Counted from the stretch's first letter, positions 45,103 to 56,900 are shown. The stretch is 64,000 nucleotides of DNA from Immersiella caudata (GCA_030512335.1 JAULSU010000005.1:2480001-2544000), one strand, 5' to 3'. Translations and numbers: made by a program. The notes: generated by a model from the sequence alone, not told the origin.

Positions 45103-48100
45103 GGGTGTGAGAAGGCTGACCCTCTGCGTCGTCGGCTCTGAGGAAGTGACAGCCAGCAATGGCTTATATCACCCAAACTTTCCCACAGCCCGAAAATTGA
45201 GTTTGCAAGCGAGGCTCAATAAATGCTGGGAACTACCCTGTGCTCGCTTTGTTGTGGATCGGATGGGGAGATAACAAACACAATCAGAAATAAGGGCAAC
45301 TGGATTGGTAGGCAAACGAGTGAAAGAAGGAGCTCTGGGCGCTCGTGTAAGTAGTTGGCTTGCCAGAAGGCGTTCGGGTGATCCCCAGCAGGTGGAGAAC
45401 TCGTCGCGATACGGCAAGAAAGAAGAGATCTGACGGGACGGAAGAGAAAAGCCGGGTTGGGGTTGATGTGCTTCTCCAAACACTCGGCGGGGAGGCAAAA
45501 AGCTTCCTGAATTAGTTTTATGTATGGGATGCCATCGGCGCTTGGCACGCCCTGCTCGACTCTCGTCTTATTACCAAGCAGGCCATCAATCGGCTGGGTC
45601 CCGGGAAGGAGAAGCCCGCCGAGGTGGATAGCATGTTACCCACCTCTTTCCACATGGTCTAACAGGTAGCCCGGAGGTAGTGTTGCAGCATCCGTCTGAA
45701 GTGGCCTAGCCCAAATCCAGAGGGGTGGACCTTCCTGCTCCCTCTCGCAAACATCCCCCACACCATCCCAAGACGATGCAAGCGGTCCGCATGTCTAGCT
45801 CCGAGAACGCTGCGAGCGCTGTTGATTATCCTCTACCCCAAATCAGAAGACATGTTGCATCTCTAGGCAATTCCCCGCCGAGAAGGAAGGGGAACCGGAA
45901 GACGGTTTACCCAGATCGAGTAGCATCGAGGGGGCAAGGAAGCAGGATCGCCTGTGGGTCCCCAATATGGACGAGCTCCGTTTTCAGCGACATTCGGAGG
46001 TTTCGAGGACTCGACTCTGGGTCAATTTCGGCCTAACCAATGTCGACAACCCGAGGAAGCGGTGTCTGCTCCAGCGGTAAAAGCGCGGTGGGTATACGGC
46101 GTGGCCGGCAACGGCACCAGCAGTTGAGAGAAGCCGTGCACATTTTTTTCGACTGCAGCGGCGGCCGCATCCCGATTGCAGGGTTGACTCACCCCGGTAG
46201 AGTGGGGTAGAGCACAGCGCAATCCCATTGGCCAATCTCAGTTCAGAGGTTGAGGTGACAGGCATTGTAGGCCGAGCCCGCTTTTGCCTTGAAGAACTCA
46301 TCATTGACACTTGCTGTATGACGACAGCGAACCCACGAATCTGAGTAGTCGCCGCGATGCCGTACGACACAGCGTTCTGACAGCGACAAACATCCAACCA
46401 GGAAAATTCTTCGATCTGGGCCCGATAAGCGATAAGCGGTCCAAATCGAGCAGGTGGGCACTTGCGGCCAACTTTCCCCACATCAATGATTGCTGTGGGC
46501 CTGAACGGGATATCCGTTCCCGCTGGTTCTCCTGCAGCGGACTTTTCGAAGGAACGCCTGGCCTCGGAACTGGGAGGATTTAACTCGGGGATAACCACTG
46601 CGAAGAATCTTAACAATTCCTCTGTATCTCCAGAGCCGGAGCAACTCCGCACTCTGTGTCTGCAAGAGGGGCCGCAGCACAACCGGCAACCGGCATGGAG
46701 ATGCGGTGAGGTCGGGCATCTATCATGTCGTCTTGCTGCACGTCTGTTTACACAAATCAGCATGACGACGTACTTGACTCACACAAACAAGACCTCAGAA
46801 CACCCCGGTGAACCCCTCGCGAGGCTCCGAAACACCGACAACCTCCATAACCCCAGCACCAATTGTGACTCGCAAAGTCCATTATCACTTTTACAGCCCC
46901 TCAACTCCAGGTCTAGAAAACTCCGTGGCCAACTTCATCAATAACTCTTGCATCGGCGAATGCGGCTCTACCATCCATGCTCCTCACTCATCCCACCTCC
47001 AACCAACGAACCTACCACAACACTGGCTACCCATCTACCGGGCCTAACCCAGGGATAAATACGTCTCCCACAGCCAGCCACACCTTCAGATACTCAAGCT
47101 GGGAAACACTCACTCCGCGTACTCCAATGCCACTGAAAACAAGGCCAGTGAGCACCATAAACCACAAACCAGATCCAGTGACTCAGATCGTGCGTTAGGG
47201 AGCATCTCATCTGCATGAGGCTCAAATATGCCACACGACACCTTTAAGTCCCCAAAAGTGTACTCTTCAAAGTAGGTAGCATTGGCATCAATTTGTATAA
47301 GCCACACTACAGCATCCCATGCAAGATCCCGCCTCTCCTGTCCGTACTTCCCAGGTACATATCTCGACAGGTACGCACTTCTACGCACCCCTATCCGCCA
47401 TAAGTTGAACATTTTGGATGCTATAGTGCCTCGGCCGAGTCACTGGTGAGTCCCCCGGCGAGCTGAGTAAGCCAGCCGCGATGTTGGTCCGCGATCCGGA
47501 CTCGGGCGCCGAGCCGCGTGGGGCGGCAAGCCTCGGCTTTTCGGGCTCCGTGTTAGGGTGCATATTGTTGGCACTTCGTGGTAGTGTGGAAACGGGGTAT
47601 CCATGCGCGCTAGCGGGTCGATGATTATAACTGAATCATCATGATACAGCATACCAGACAGTATCGAATCGAGGCAAGTAGTTCAGGGCATGGACTAGCA
47701 AAGAAACTGTACGATATGTATATGCATTTATGGGATGGGTCGGAGCAAACTACACGTTCCCACCACCGTCTATAACGCTGATCGCCAACCCGAACCAGTC
47801 TTGCCAGCCCAGACCAGGATTCCAGCCATTCCTTTCCCCTGACGCCGTTCCAACCGGCGACACCCCACGTACCAGCCCATAGACCATCCAACAATCCCAA
47901 CATCATCATTCATCACCGCAAACATCCACTGGCGGGGTCTGAGATCCGTAGCAGGGAGGTAGGTTCGATGTATCGGACAGCTTGGGATAAAAGCTAACTG
48001 AACGCCTATATTCGCGTTCTCTGTTCTCCCCCGTCCCTCGATGCATACCACACCAGATTTGATCAAGCCAACGCCAAATACCCGTTTCTCATTCACAGGA

Positions 48101-48280
48101 AAGCCCGGTGGAAACAACGCCGATTATGCTAAGCTGGGATGAACAGGCGGAGGAAGACGTAGAGCCTCCCTGTTTTTCTTTTTGGTGACTGTGACCGTTT
48201 TGTCCTCCGTTGTGGCGTGTTTCGTGATAACTCACAACCGGACTCTCGAGGATCTCTCCAACTCTAACAGGTAAACGTGT
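45103..48280. other. Intergenic, about 3.2 kb
   Basis: Holds the promoter of the ABC transporter on its left and the 3' region of the casein kinase II beta gene on its right. Short open frames occur, but none has recognisable motifs or a consistent exon structure. A short CCGGCAA-type duplication lies near 46681. Confidence 0.5.
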
Positions 48281-49370
48281 CTAGAGCTCTGACTCCGCTC
48301 CATTCGCCTCGACAGCCATAGGGCTCCCGTTCTGATTTCGCCTTTGCTGCCGCAGACGTCGGGCACTGGGGTGGCCAGGGTGGCCATTCATGTTCATGCT
48401 TTCGTCGTCGTCGTCGTCATCGTCCGATTGTGCATTCTCAGCTGCGCGGCGGGCCTCGTCCAGCACTGTGATATCTGCTGGCTTGTCGCGTAGCCACTTC
48501 ATTCGCGGGCCAGACCGGGCCATCTCGGACACCCTGAAGCCGTAGATCCTCGGCTCGTAAATCTTGTTCGGGCCCAAGCCCGGCGCAAGGTTCCGCGCGT
48601 ACATACCGTTGAGCATCTCGTTACCATCCCCGGTGGTGCTTGCGCGGGTAAGATTTGTGACACTCTCGCCCGCAGACTTGGACAAGTCGTACTCGGGGAA
48701 AGTCATGAGGAAGAGTGCGCCAAAAGTGCGGCCGAAGAAAGCCCCGTCCACAGTCTGGAATCGGCTGTTTGGTGGGACGTAGACATCCAGACAAGACGGG
48801 CAAAAGAGCTTGACCGTGTCTTCCCCTGGAATATCAGACAAACCAACAGGTAAAGTCCTAGTTTGGTTGCAGTTTGTTCGCGGGCAGACCCCGAAGTGGC
48901 CCATCTCGTACTTTTCCGACATGATCTGGATGCCGGCTCGGGAGCAGATAAACCGCTGGTGAATAAGGCCGTAAAGCATCTCGGCGGAGGATTCGATGAC
49001 CGAAAGATCACTAGCAATACGGCTGTGGTGTCTCCTCTCCCCATGCGTCCGGCCGCCCAAGCCGTCACGCGCATCCCCTGACACATCTTCGTCTTCCTCC
49101 TCGTCCTCGTCCTCGTCGTCATCATCATCCTCCGGCTCGACATCGAGGATCATCTGCGACAGATTCGTCAGCGCCACAGCAAGTCACAAGTCAAAGGAGA
49201 TAGGCACGTACCTCGAGTGCCTCTTTATACATGGCAACCTGTGTTTGCAGGCCGGTAAGGTTGAAGTCATCCTCGATAAACTCTTCAGAGACCTCGGCGA
49301 AATACTCGTGGCCGAGGAGCGAGCAAAAGGACGAGATCCAGCTCTCGGGGACACCCGACGAGGTCGACAT
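48281..49370 (-). CDS. CKB1: Casein kinase II regulatory subunit beta
   Basis: Model: exons 49370-49212 and 49153-48281, 343 aa, with a 58-nt intron (GTACGT donor, GCTGAC branch, TCGCAG acceptor). The N-terminus has SWISSFCSLLGHEYFAEV and FIEDDFNLTGL, the classic start of CK2 beta. An acidic loop follows, extended here by about 15 Asp/Glu residues near 58-76. The zinc-binding Cys are at 143, 148, 171 and 174 (C-x4-C-x22-C-x2-C), which dimerise the subunit. PPNSRFQTVDGAFFGRTFGALFL and YEPRIYGFRV match the conserved core. The C-terminal tail is longer than in animals and has an Asp run. It forms the CK2 holoenzyme with two catalytic alpha subunits in nucleus and cytoplasm. In N. crassa the orthologue serves the circadian clock. 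Confidence 0.97.
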
Positions 49371-49879
49371 TCTGGAGGGGTAGGGGCCGCGTCGACGCGG
49401 CAGGGCGGGGCTGGAGTCCGAGGACCGGGTGGGATGAACAACTGGGTGTCCGGGCCGTCGCGATCGCAGCTCGTCTTTCTACGACGCGGGCATGTTCAGG
49501 CGCAGGGCAATGCGCAATCTCGGTCAGGCTGATGCGGATATGGGGACCGGGGTTGGTCGGCGCGCGTTTTTTGCTCGGCGGGGCTGCAAAGATGCCTTGT
49601 TTTGCTTAAGACTGCTGGTGGTTGCCCTTTTGCTTGGGTTTCTTCAGTGAAGCCTGCCCTCATTTCTTGGTGGGCGGTGGACCGTGCGCGAGTCCCCTCA
49701 GCCCCGCGTTGTGTGCTGCCTCAGGCGCAGCCCACCTTTTCGGTGTGCGGTGAAGCCATCGCTCCAATCACGTGTCATCGCGCCGCACCGGCATTTTGCA
49801 GCTCGTGTCCCCAACGCCACGATTCATCGGTTCTTCTCACCAGCTCGCTTGAGTGGTGCTCGTTGAAAAACGACCAGAT
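49371..49879. promoter_or_regulatory. Divergent promoter region, CK2 beta / JmjC-like
   Basis: This 509-bp spacer separates two start codons pointing outwards, so both promoters lie here. No TATA box was found near either start. Confidence 0.5.
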
Positions 49880-50917
49880 ATGCGACCCATCCGGGTGGTA
49901 GGTTTGGCCAGTTTGCCGCCGCACGCGCTGAAGCCCAGGGGCCCGATCATTCGAGCGCCTGGGCCGGGACAGCTACCAGAAACGTCATGGCCACTCGACG
50001 TTGGTACTTTCCGAGAAGCTGCGTTCGAACCAGGAATGCCTCTACTGATGAAAGCCATCAAACATAGCGACTTGGAGGCTCCTAAATACTTCCCCGGCCG
50101 GAACCTGCGGAAATGGCTCAAGGCCCCTCGCGATGCTGCTGATTTTAGGCGGTACATGGAGCCATTGACAAACTCCCTCCCTGTTCACTACGAGCTTATG
50201 CTTCCTCCCACAAATGAGCCCTTGAATGGCCCTATACGAGATTTCATCACCTATTTATACGCACTTGAGGACCCCTCGCAGCACTTCTTGGCCGACTTGG
50301 TTCGCTCACAGATGAGCGATTACCCGGGCCACCACGGGGAACGGTTCATTCCCTTCGACGCACCTTTATCTCTGATGTTAGCGGCCCTGCAGTTCAACGA
50401 AGGACGCCCGCCCGCAGCTCGCCTCAGGCAGCTCTACATCGCCCAGGCGTCCCTGAACAGACTTCCCGGAATTCTACGGAGAGACTTCCGCACCCCAGAC
50501 CTTGTCAGAAACGCGGGTAACGGCGACATCTACAATTCTAGTGTTTGGTTTGGCCTGCAGCCAACCTACACGCCGTGGCACCGCGACCCAAATCCGAATC
50601 TTTTTCACCAAATATGGGACACCAAAGAGGTCCGATTACTCCCTCTTGGAAGCGGAAACAACCTGTTTTACCGAACAAAGGCGATGTTAGGAAGCCCCGG
50701 GGGCAGCGCCAGGATCCGAGGTCCGGAGATGATGGAAGGTGAAGAACGGAAAGCCTTGCACGATGCAGTATGGGGACCAGATTCCCCCAAGACCATACTA
50801 AAAGCTTCTCTCGGGCCTGGCGATACGCTATTTATTCCGAAGGGTTGGTGGCACAGCCTCAGAAGCACTGGATTTATCGGCTCCCCCAATGTATCCGTCA
50901 ACTGGTGGTTCCGCTGA
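49880..50917 (+). CDS. JmjC/cupin-like Fe(II) oxygenase
   Basis: A single exon, 345 aa from the ATG at 49880; the frame opens a little earlier but has no upstream ATG. The C-terminal half carries a JmjC-type facial triad: H234 and D236 in TPWHRDPNPN, and H325 in IPKGWWHSLRS, just after GPGDTLF. The chain ends with VNWWF, the typical last strand of cupin_8/JmjC proteins. Upstream residues 40-75 (VGTFREAAFEPGMPLLMK) are like the start of such folds. These are 2-oxoglutarate- and iron-dependent oxygenases acting on proteins or RNA; with no histone-reader domain, a protein hydroxylase is as likely as a demethylase. The first 35 residues are basic and Pro-rich and might be a mitochondrial targeting sequence. 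Confidence 0.85.
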   Translation: MRPIRVVGLASLPPHALKPRGPIIRAPGPGQLPETSWPLDVGTFREAAFEPGMPLLMKAIKHSDLEAPKYFPGRNLRKWLKAPRDAADFRRYMEPLTNSLPVHYELMLPPTNEPLNGPIRDFITYLYALEDPSQHFLADLVRSQMSDYPGHHGERFIPFDAPLSLMLAALQFNEGRPPAARLRQLYIAQASLNRLPGILRRDFRTPDLVRNAGNGDIYNSSVWFGLQPTYTPWHRDPNPNLFHQIWDTKEVRLLPLGSGNNLFYRTKAMLGSPGGSARIRGPEMMEGEERKALHDAVWGPDSPKTILKASLGPGDTLFIPKGWWHSLRSTGFIGSPNVSVNWWFR

Positions 50918-51230
50918 AGCATGTGGGAAGTACGGGCTCATCGGATTTACGATCCAGGAACCAGTTCACCAGTAGCTCGTTAAGCCAAGCGACGCCACAG
51001 TGTCATCACTTCCACCGAGTCGCTCCATTGCAGGATGGTTCAGTTCTAATATGCCAGGTCCCCGTCGCCTCCGCCCCAGCAACCTTGATATCAGCACCGA
51101 GGAGTTTGTTCCAAGCCGGTCTCTCGAACTACGGCTTGGTGGTCAAGACGAGCCATCTTCCTTCATCCAGACATGCGTTAGAGGACCTTCTGCATACGGG
51201 TGTTCCGTCTCCACTGCTGCCAGTTCATTT
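50918..51230. other. Intergenic, convergent 3' ends, 313 bp
   Basis: Lies between the JmjC-like gene (plus) and the DUF4419 gene (minus). Nothing was recognised. Confidence 0.5.
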
Positions 51231-52544
51231 CTATCTGCATTCAGTTCTATCTGCCGATGCCTGAAGACTAGATCCAAGGCTCACCAGCTCTAGTTCCAAC
51301 AACCAGCGTGACCCATTGACACCGGGAACAACCGGATCAAACAGCGCCCAGGATGACAAGGGCATGAGCGTAGCGTGCTGCGTCTCGTTGTATGTCCCGT
51401 TCAGGCCCATCTCGACAACCGCCTCGACATACTCAGCTGGAGCTCCTCGCTCGACATGCTTCCCTAAAACCCCGGCAATTGCAAAGGCTTTGTGCCTTTC
51501 CACCCCGTTCGCAAACTTCCAGACAAACGGCACCTTGGCATAACCCGACGGCAGGGTTCGGATGTTGACACTGGGATACGCAACACCATCCAACACAAAC
51601 GACCCTTTCTCCCGCCCGTACGCCTTGCCATCAACATCCCAATACAGAAATGCCGTGATCCATCCAGAGACGTTCAACGCCGCGCCTCCACATTCCCCTG
51701 ACTTCTCTGCCAAAACGACCTGATTCCAAAACAGCCTCGACTCGTCACTATCGGGATGTTTGAACGACTCAACAATTCTCTCCAATACCGGTCTCAGCCT
51801 CCTCCCATATTCCTCTACCTCCGGCCCCAAAGTCGCAAACCTCTCCAGCCTCCGCAATATATTCTCCCAGTCCCTCAACTCCCCATCCAGCTTAACCGAC
51901 GGCAGCCCGCACAACACCACCTCGTCAACCACAAACTCTGTTCTTTCGTACCCCAGCATGATAATATGCGACGCCATGATACTATTATCCGTCGTCGTCG
52001 AAAAATACGGCTGGATAAACTCATACACCCACTCCGCCCCTACCCTGTCCACCACCTCCCCGTATATTGTCACCATGATCAGATACCAATCGGGATACTC
52101 GTATATCTCCAACGGCTCCGGCCCCTTCTTCGCAAAGTCGAACACATGCTTTACCTTCTCTTGATTCGCCCGCATATAAAAACTCAGTTGCGTCAGAATA
52201 GTTAGCCAGACAATATCCGGCTCGATCGCCAGATGTAGGTGTTCGCTCCACGCTTGGATCGCGCCGCGGATGAGGGAATCGGTCGAGGGGAGGATCGCAC
52301 GGCCGGGGTACTCCTCGGGGGAGAAAAAAAGGGGTGAGCGGTCGGCCATCAGAAGGGTCGCGGGGGAGGAGCCATTGGGAGAAAGTGAGAATTCGGGCTC
52401 GTTGGTGAGGCTAGATTGGAAGAAGGCGTAAGGAGTGGTGGCCCCGGGAGGGCCAGTGTAAGGCTTGGGCGTGCCACCAGGGAGTATTAGGGCGGCAGGG
52501 GAGGCAAAGGGAAGGAGAGCGAGGGTGAGAAGGGCGGAGAGCAT
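51231..52544 (-). CDS. Secreted DUF4419-family protein
   Basis: A single exon, 437 aa. I choose the ATG at 52544 because it starts a signal peptide (LSALLTLALLPFASPAAL); an in-frame ATG at 52661 would bury it. The mature protein fits DUF4419: IQAWSEHLHLAIEPDIVWLTILTQLSFYM near its start, the conserved HLxLxIxPDxVWL element, then FSTTTDNSIMASHIIMLGY, VVLCGLPSVKLDGELRDWENILRRLE and GWITAFLYWDVDG. DUF4419 proteins are widespread in fungi and of unknown biochemical function. The signal peptide suggests secretion. Putative N-glycosylation sites include NVS, NGT and NET. A TATA-like box lies about 150 bp upstream. Confidence 0.92.
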   Translation of the reverse strand: MLSALLTLALLPFASPAALILPGGTPKPYTGPPGATTPYAFFQSSLTNEPEFSLSPNGSSPATLLMADRSPLFFSPEEYPGRAILPSTDSLIRGAIQAWSEHLHLAIEPDIVWLTILTQLSFYMRANQEKVKHVFDFAKKGPEPLEIYEYPDWYLIMVTIYGEVVDRVGAEWVYEFIQPYFSTTTDNSIMASHIIMLGYERTEFVVDEVVLCGLPSVKLDGELRDWENILRRLERFATLGPEVEEYGRRLRPVLERIVESFKHPDSDESRLFWNQVVLAEKSGECGGAALNVSGWITAFLYWDVDGKAYGREKGSFVLDGVAYPSVNIRTLPSGYAKVPFVWKFANGVERHKAFAIAGVLGKHVERGAPAEYVEAVVEMGLNGTYNETQHATLMPLSSWALFDPVVPGVNGSRWLLELELVSLGSSLQASADRTECR

Positions 52545-52690
52545 CGTGAGGGTTGATGCGCGATGTGGCGCGCTCCAGTCAGGGAGGGCTGGAGATTCCG
52601 CCGAAGGAGTGATTTGGCGACGGAGGAGCAAACCCAAGCCTTCACAGTCCTGGGAATACATCTCGTATGTGGGCGGGAGAGGCGTGGCGT

Positions 52691-52695
52691 GTATA
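52691..52695 (-). promoter_or_regulatory. TATA-like box of the DUF4419 gene
   Basis: CTATACACG on the minus strand in a GC-rich setting, about 147 bp upstream of the chosen start codon at 52544. It also lies upstream of the alternative ATG at 52661, but only by 30 bp, which favours 52544. Confidence 0.4.
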
Positions 52696-53122
52696 GGGGC
52701 GGCAACTTGTGGGGAATTCAACCGCCCGTTTACCCAGGCACTATGGAAGCTGACAGCGGCTGCTTTTGGCAGGAAACTAGACGTGTATTGCTACCGGGAT
52801 GCTGTAATCGTTGGTATTTATTTCGAGATTGCGGGGAAGTATATCTCGGTCGTAAATAGCGCGACGGGGTTGATTTCTATGGCCGAGGGTTTTGCCCCGT
52901 TTCCTGTGATGGGTATTCAAAAATGCAACTCCCCCATTCACGATTAATTCCTTTAAAACAGCCCACTTTAACCTGTCGACCAGGGCGCGCACGATGAGTT
53001 TCCTTAGGAAACGTCATAGAGGAAAAAACCAATACGTGTTGTTCTTTCAAAGGGATGCCTTACAAACCACATCTGCCTCCTGCATGATTTTTTCTTAGCA
53101 TTCATATCGCTAATAGTTCTTT

Positions 53123-53176
53123 GTGAAACAACACTATTGCATTGCAGGAAGCCTTGCATCAGTAGTATTGTTTTCA
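53123..53176. repeat. Imperfect inverted repeat, stem about 22 bp
   Basis: GTGAAACAACACTATTGCAT at 53123 is matched, with a few mismatches and one-base gaps, by the reverse complement of the segment ending TATTGTTTTCAC at 53176. The loop is about 7 nt. It could be a hairpin in a transcript or a remnant of a small inverted-repeat element. No flanking target duplication was confirmed. Confidence 0.5.
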
Positions 53177-53881
53177 CGGAGTAGGCATAGTGAGAAAATC
53201 CGAATGGGAAGTACAGGCAATCAAATTGTGCGATCAGTGCTGGGTACTCCCATTTCCTGTATCCAATTATTTAATTCTCGATGTTGACTCAGACTGGCCT
53301 TGTAGATTATTCAGATCCGAGCAATAATACATTTCTACCTGTCTTCGCACTTCCTTATGCCCGTACCATGGTTAGGCTTTAGAATTATAGATAAGGATGA
53401 AACGACGTTTGTTTCTTCGAAAGAAAATCTAACTGAACGTGGATGCTTCTCTGCTGACAATATCCATCCACCAATAGTCGCGTCTACCTTCACTTGTTCT
53501 CAGTAGAAAAGACACTGCTAGTGAAGTGAAAAAAGGAGTATCGACAGATGAAAGGCACCACACAGCCAAGAATGCCGTTTAGGAGTTTGTTTCTGGAGTC
53601 CGTAGCTGGCGCCAGGGTCGATATGCTCACAGTCTGACGGTAGGAAGGCCCTTCTGTACTGGATCGGATGAGTTTCTCCAGGACCAGAGCTTCATATCAT
53701 CTCTAGGTATCACCTAGCCCTGGCCTATGGTAGGGAGCCTGTACCTATGCTCTCCCGAAACTTACTTCCACGTCCGGAACGCCACAGCCCAACCCAACAT
53801 CCGCCACCTCGTCATCATACCATCCCATGCTCCCCCTTACTTAACCAGAGAATCGATTTGCGGTAAGTGGCGAAAGCCATA

Positions 53882-53980
53882 GGGCGGGTAGCGTAGTGGT
53901 CAGCGTGTTTACTAAGAGTTTTATCAGCGTTGTTCTTCCAGCGTGTAGCGAGAGTCCTGGGTTCGAATCCCAGCCCTCCC
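53882..53980 (+). tRNA. tRNA-like gene, probable intron, anticodon unresolved
   Basis: Internal Pol III signals are perfect: A box TAGCGTAGTGG at 53889-53899 and B box GGTTCGAATCC at 53960-53970, with a T6 terminator at 53989-53994. The acceptor arms GGGCGGG and CCCTCCC pair with one mismatch. The T arm CTGGG/CCCAG is perfect and a 4-bp D stem forms with wobble pairs. The 60-nt gap between the boxes is about 25 nt longer than in an intronless tRNA. It holds the motif CAGCGT three times. No standard anticodon stem with U33 could be drawn, so the intron limits and the amino acid are not assigned. It is either an intron-containing tRNA or a degenerate copy. Confidence 0.6.
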
Positions 53981-56900
53981 AAACCCCCTTTTTTGCCTAT
54001 CATTGTCGTAGTGTATGACTCTTCTGTCAAATTTGTCATTATCGTGCATAGAGACCTACGATCTTGCCAGTACCACGCACTAAACATTGCATGTGCTTCT
54101 CACAAATGCGGTTGCTTGGTCCTCAAACAGACACCACAATACTTGAGAGGTGGAGAGTCATAGCATAGCCAAGGCCGTCTGCCCCAACATGGCTGGTTGA
54201 CCGTGTAAGTGACGAGAAAGCCAGCCAATCACGGCCCTCACTGCAAGTCTCACAACGCTGCCAATGAAGAACCCTTCCCCCCCATGGTGCACCTAAAAAT
54301 CACCCCCACAAAACCCATCCCGCCTCCGGGCACTACCCGTCGCACAGACGAGGTCGAGACATTCCTATTCCGCGTTACACGCTTGAGCCATCTGAGAGAT
54401 GGTCACACATAACCGACGACGTGGGCTGACATGGCTTGTTGCTAGCGCGCTTAAACCACGTTTTGTGATTCCGTCCCTTGCTCTCTCGACGCGAAGCCGA
54501 TCCCGGAATTTGGGTCCTGTCACGAAGTGTCATTCTTGATCTGCCACGTAACACGGCGCTCCGTGGTCCGCGGCCCGAGTCGACCGTGTCTGCAGAGTCC
54601 ACTTGTATGCGTCGCGACTGGCGGCTGGCAACTTGCCAGCCAGTCTTCGGGTCTTGGGCCTTGAAGGGTTGACCAATCACGAGGTAGCGGCTTGGAGCTA
54701 TCCGACCGGATCCGGGGCGGATCGGGGTGGGGCCTTGGCCGTCTTCATGTCAGCCCGGCAGAGAAAACAGGAATATGCGCTGCGGCTGGTTCTGATTTAT
54801 TTCGGAAAAGGAGGACTTAGGAAGAATGAAGCCACGCAGTCGATGTCTCGGCAGTTGAGTTGGGCGGATGAGTGCACGTGCAAAAGTGCGTGTTGCAATA
54901 CGATGGCGATAACCATCGTGAAGAGTATTCGTCCGGTCCTCCGCAAGGGGGAATAGGTGGTGGTGCGGGTCGTCTGGTTGTTTGGGACGGCGGGATCTCC
55001 CGCACTAGCTATGGGATCTCAGATTTGCGCGGGGCAATATCTGCAATGGAGCCACAGCAAGTACTTTCAGTGACTCGAAACTCGTGCTGTCGGCGACAAT
55101 GTCAGCGACCGGGTCTTTTCGGGACGGCGGTGGTTTTTGAGACAGCCACCCGAAGAGTGGACCCATCGGCTCTGTATTGCCGGCTTTCTCACCGAAAACC
55201 ACAGATGGATGCAAAACTGGCGCCGACGGTACTGAACTGGAGGCCTCACAAGTCGAGATCTGAGATCTGATATGACACCGTATTGGGAAACTGAGCGCGT
55301 GCGCTTCAGGGCGTCTACCACACCTCCAAAGGCCCTTCCGAGTCGGCGGATGTCGGGGGATCGGCAGATGTGGAAAATATGGGGGTGCCGGGTCCGAGCA
55401 GGATTGCCGGCTTAACGGAGGGGGGTGTGACTGATGTCAGGCCAAGGGAGAAACCGGAACCACTGAGGCTGGAGGGGAGTCTAGACTGCAGATGCCATGC
55501 AGGGACGATCCGCTGGTGGATGCGACCCCAGCTTCCGCTCTTGGCGAACTAACGGCCAACATTCTTCCAGCGTTTCCAGGCGTCTTGAGACGATGATGAC
55601 TTGCAACGGCTGGGCTGACTCTCGAGTGGCAGCTCTTGGCGAGACAGAGGCTGCGATCCGAGCAGCATGATAGACTCAAGGCGTTTGGCGGCCGAGGCTT
55701 GCCGCTCCGTGTGTACCTGTTTTCGTTCCCCGCAGCCACGAGGTCGTCGTAACCGCATCGCACAGGCCATGTAAAAAAAATACTTTGGAGAAGGCTTACC
55801 GCTCTTTTCCCGGCGTTTGTTCTCGTGACAGACCCAGCTTTCGCGGTTCCGCAGGGAAAGCGCACGAAGGAGCATTGGAGACGAAATTTGCGGGCAGTCA
55901 CATGTCTGCTCCAGCCCCTATAGGTTACAAGCGGTGCAGGGTTACGTAAATGCCCATGCTGGCTTGCCCCGGGCTCTCGGTCACGCTACTCCAGCACCTG
56001 CCCTGTGCGAAAAACTTCATTCCACGTTCGCGGCCTCACTTCCGGATCCAGCAACTGGGCATCTCGCCCAATCTTGTTCCGAAGCGCAGCTCGAAATGCA
56101 AAACGCGCCTTGCATTACCTGCAACCCAAAATATCGGGCAATGTCGGAACGCAGCCAGCGAAGTACCTATGACGGAATTAGGTCGTCGGCAAACGAAGTG
56201 GGATTTTCGAGCCCATCTGGTGGGGCAATGGTCCCCCGAGGCGGGTGGGTTTCAGGCTGTGCCTGGAGGGGCAGAGGGGCTGGAGGGGTTTGTGTGCTGT
56301 AAGCCTCCCAGATCCATGGCATCCGTTGCCACAAGTTCCCCGGCTTCTTCCACGAAAGGCCCATGGATACGAAGTTCGGCATAGAGTTCGGCAGAGTCTG
56401 GGCCAGTGTTTTGGGTTCGCACAGTTCAGCAACAGCAACAACAGACAACCATCAAGGCTGGTCAAACTTTGTCCATGGACGATATTCATGATGGCGGGGT
56501 ACGTACATGCTGCGAGGCTCAGGCCTGTCAGAGCCTTGCCAGCCGCCGGGGAGAGTTTTCTTCGACACCCAGGTCGATCAGTGCGGGGTACGCTTTTCCC
56601 TTCACGCCCTCAGCAGCAGGAAAGAAGGCAAAAAGAAACCGGGAGATTCAGGTTGCCAAGGGCTCGGCAATCCAGGCCCCAGATTTTCTTTCCCGTATCT
56701 CCAGTAAGGGCTCGGCGAGGTCCTCTCGACCATGCCCGAGTAAGAAAAATGACGGCCTGGGGAAGCTGGAGCTGGAGGGGTGGGGGGGGGCGTTGGAATA
56801 GGAGCGGCTTGTTGCTGCACTAGAGCCGCCGTGGTTTCGTCCAATCGCCGACCCGAAAAGGTACACAGGCTGACCTTCAGCTTGCACCGTTTCTGAGTCA

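Noticed and set aside
45984..46763. Minus-strand open frame of 259 codons in the 45-48 kb spacer
   Set aside because: Composition is Arg/Ser/Cys-rich without domain motifs, and the start and splice context are poor.
47770..48117. Minus-strand open frame of 115 codons 3' of CK2 beta
   Set aside because: No recognisable motif; probably 3' UTR or spacer sequence.
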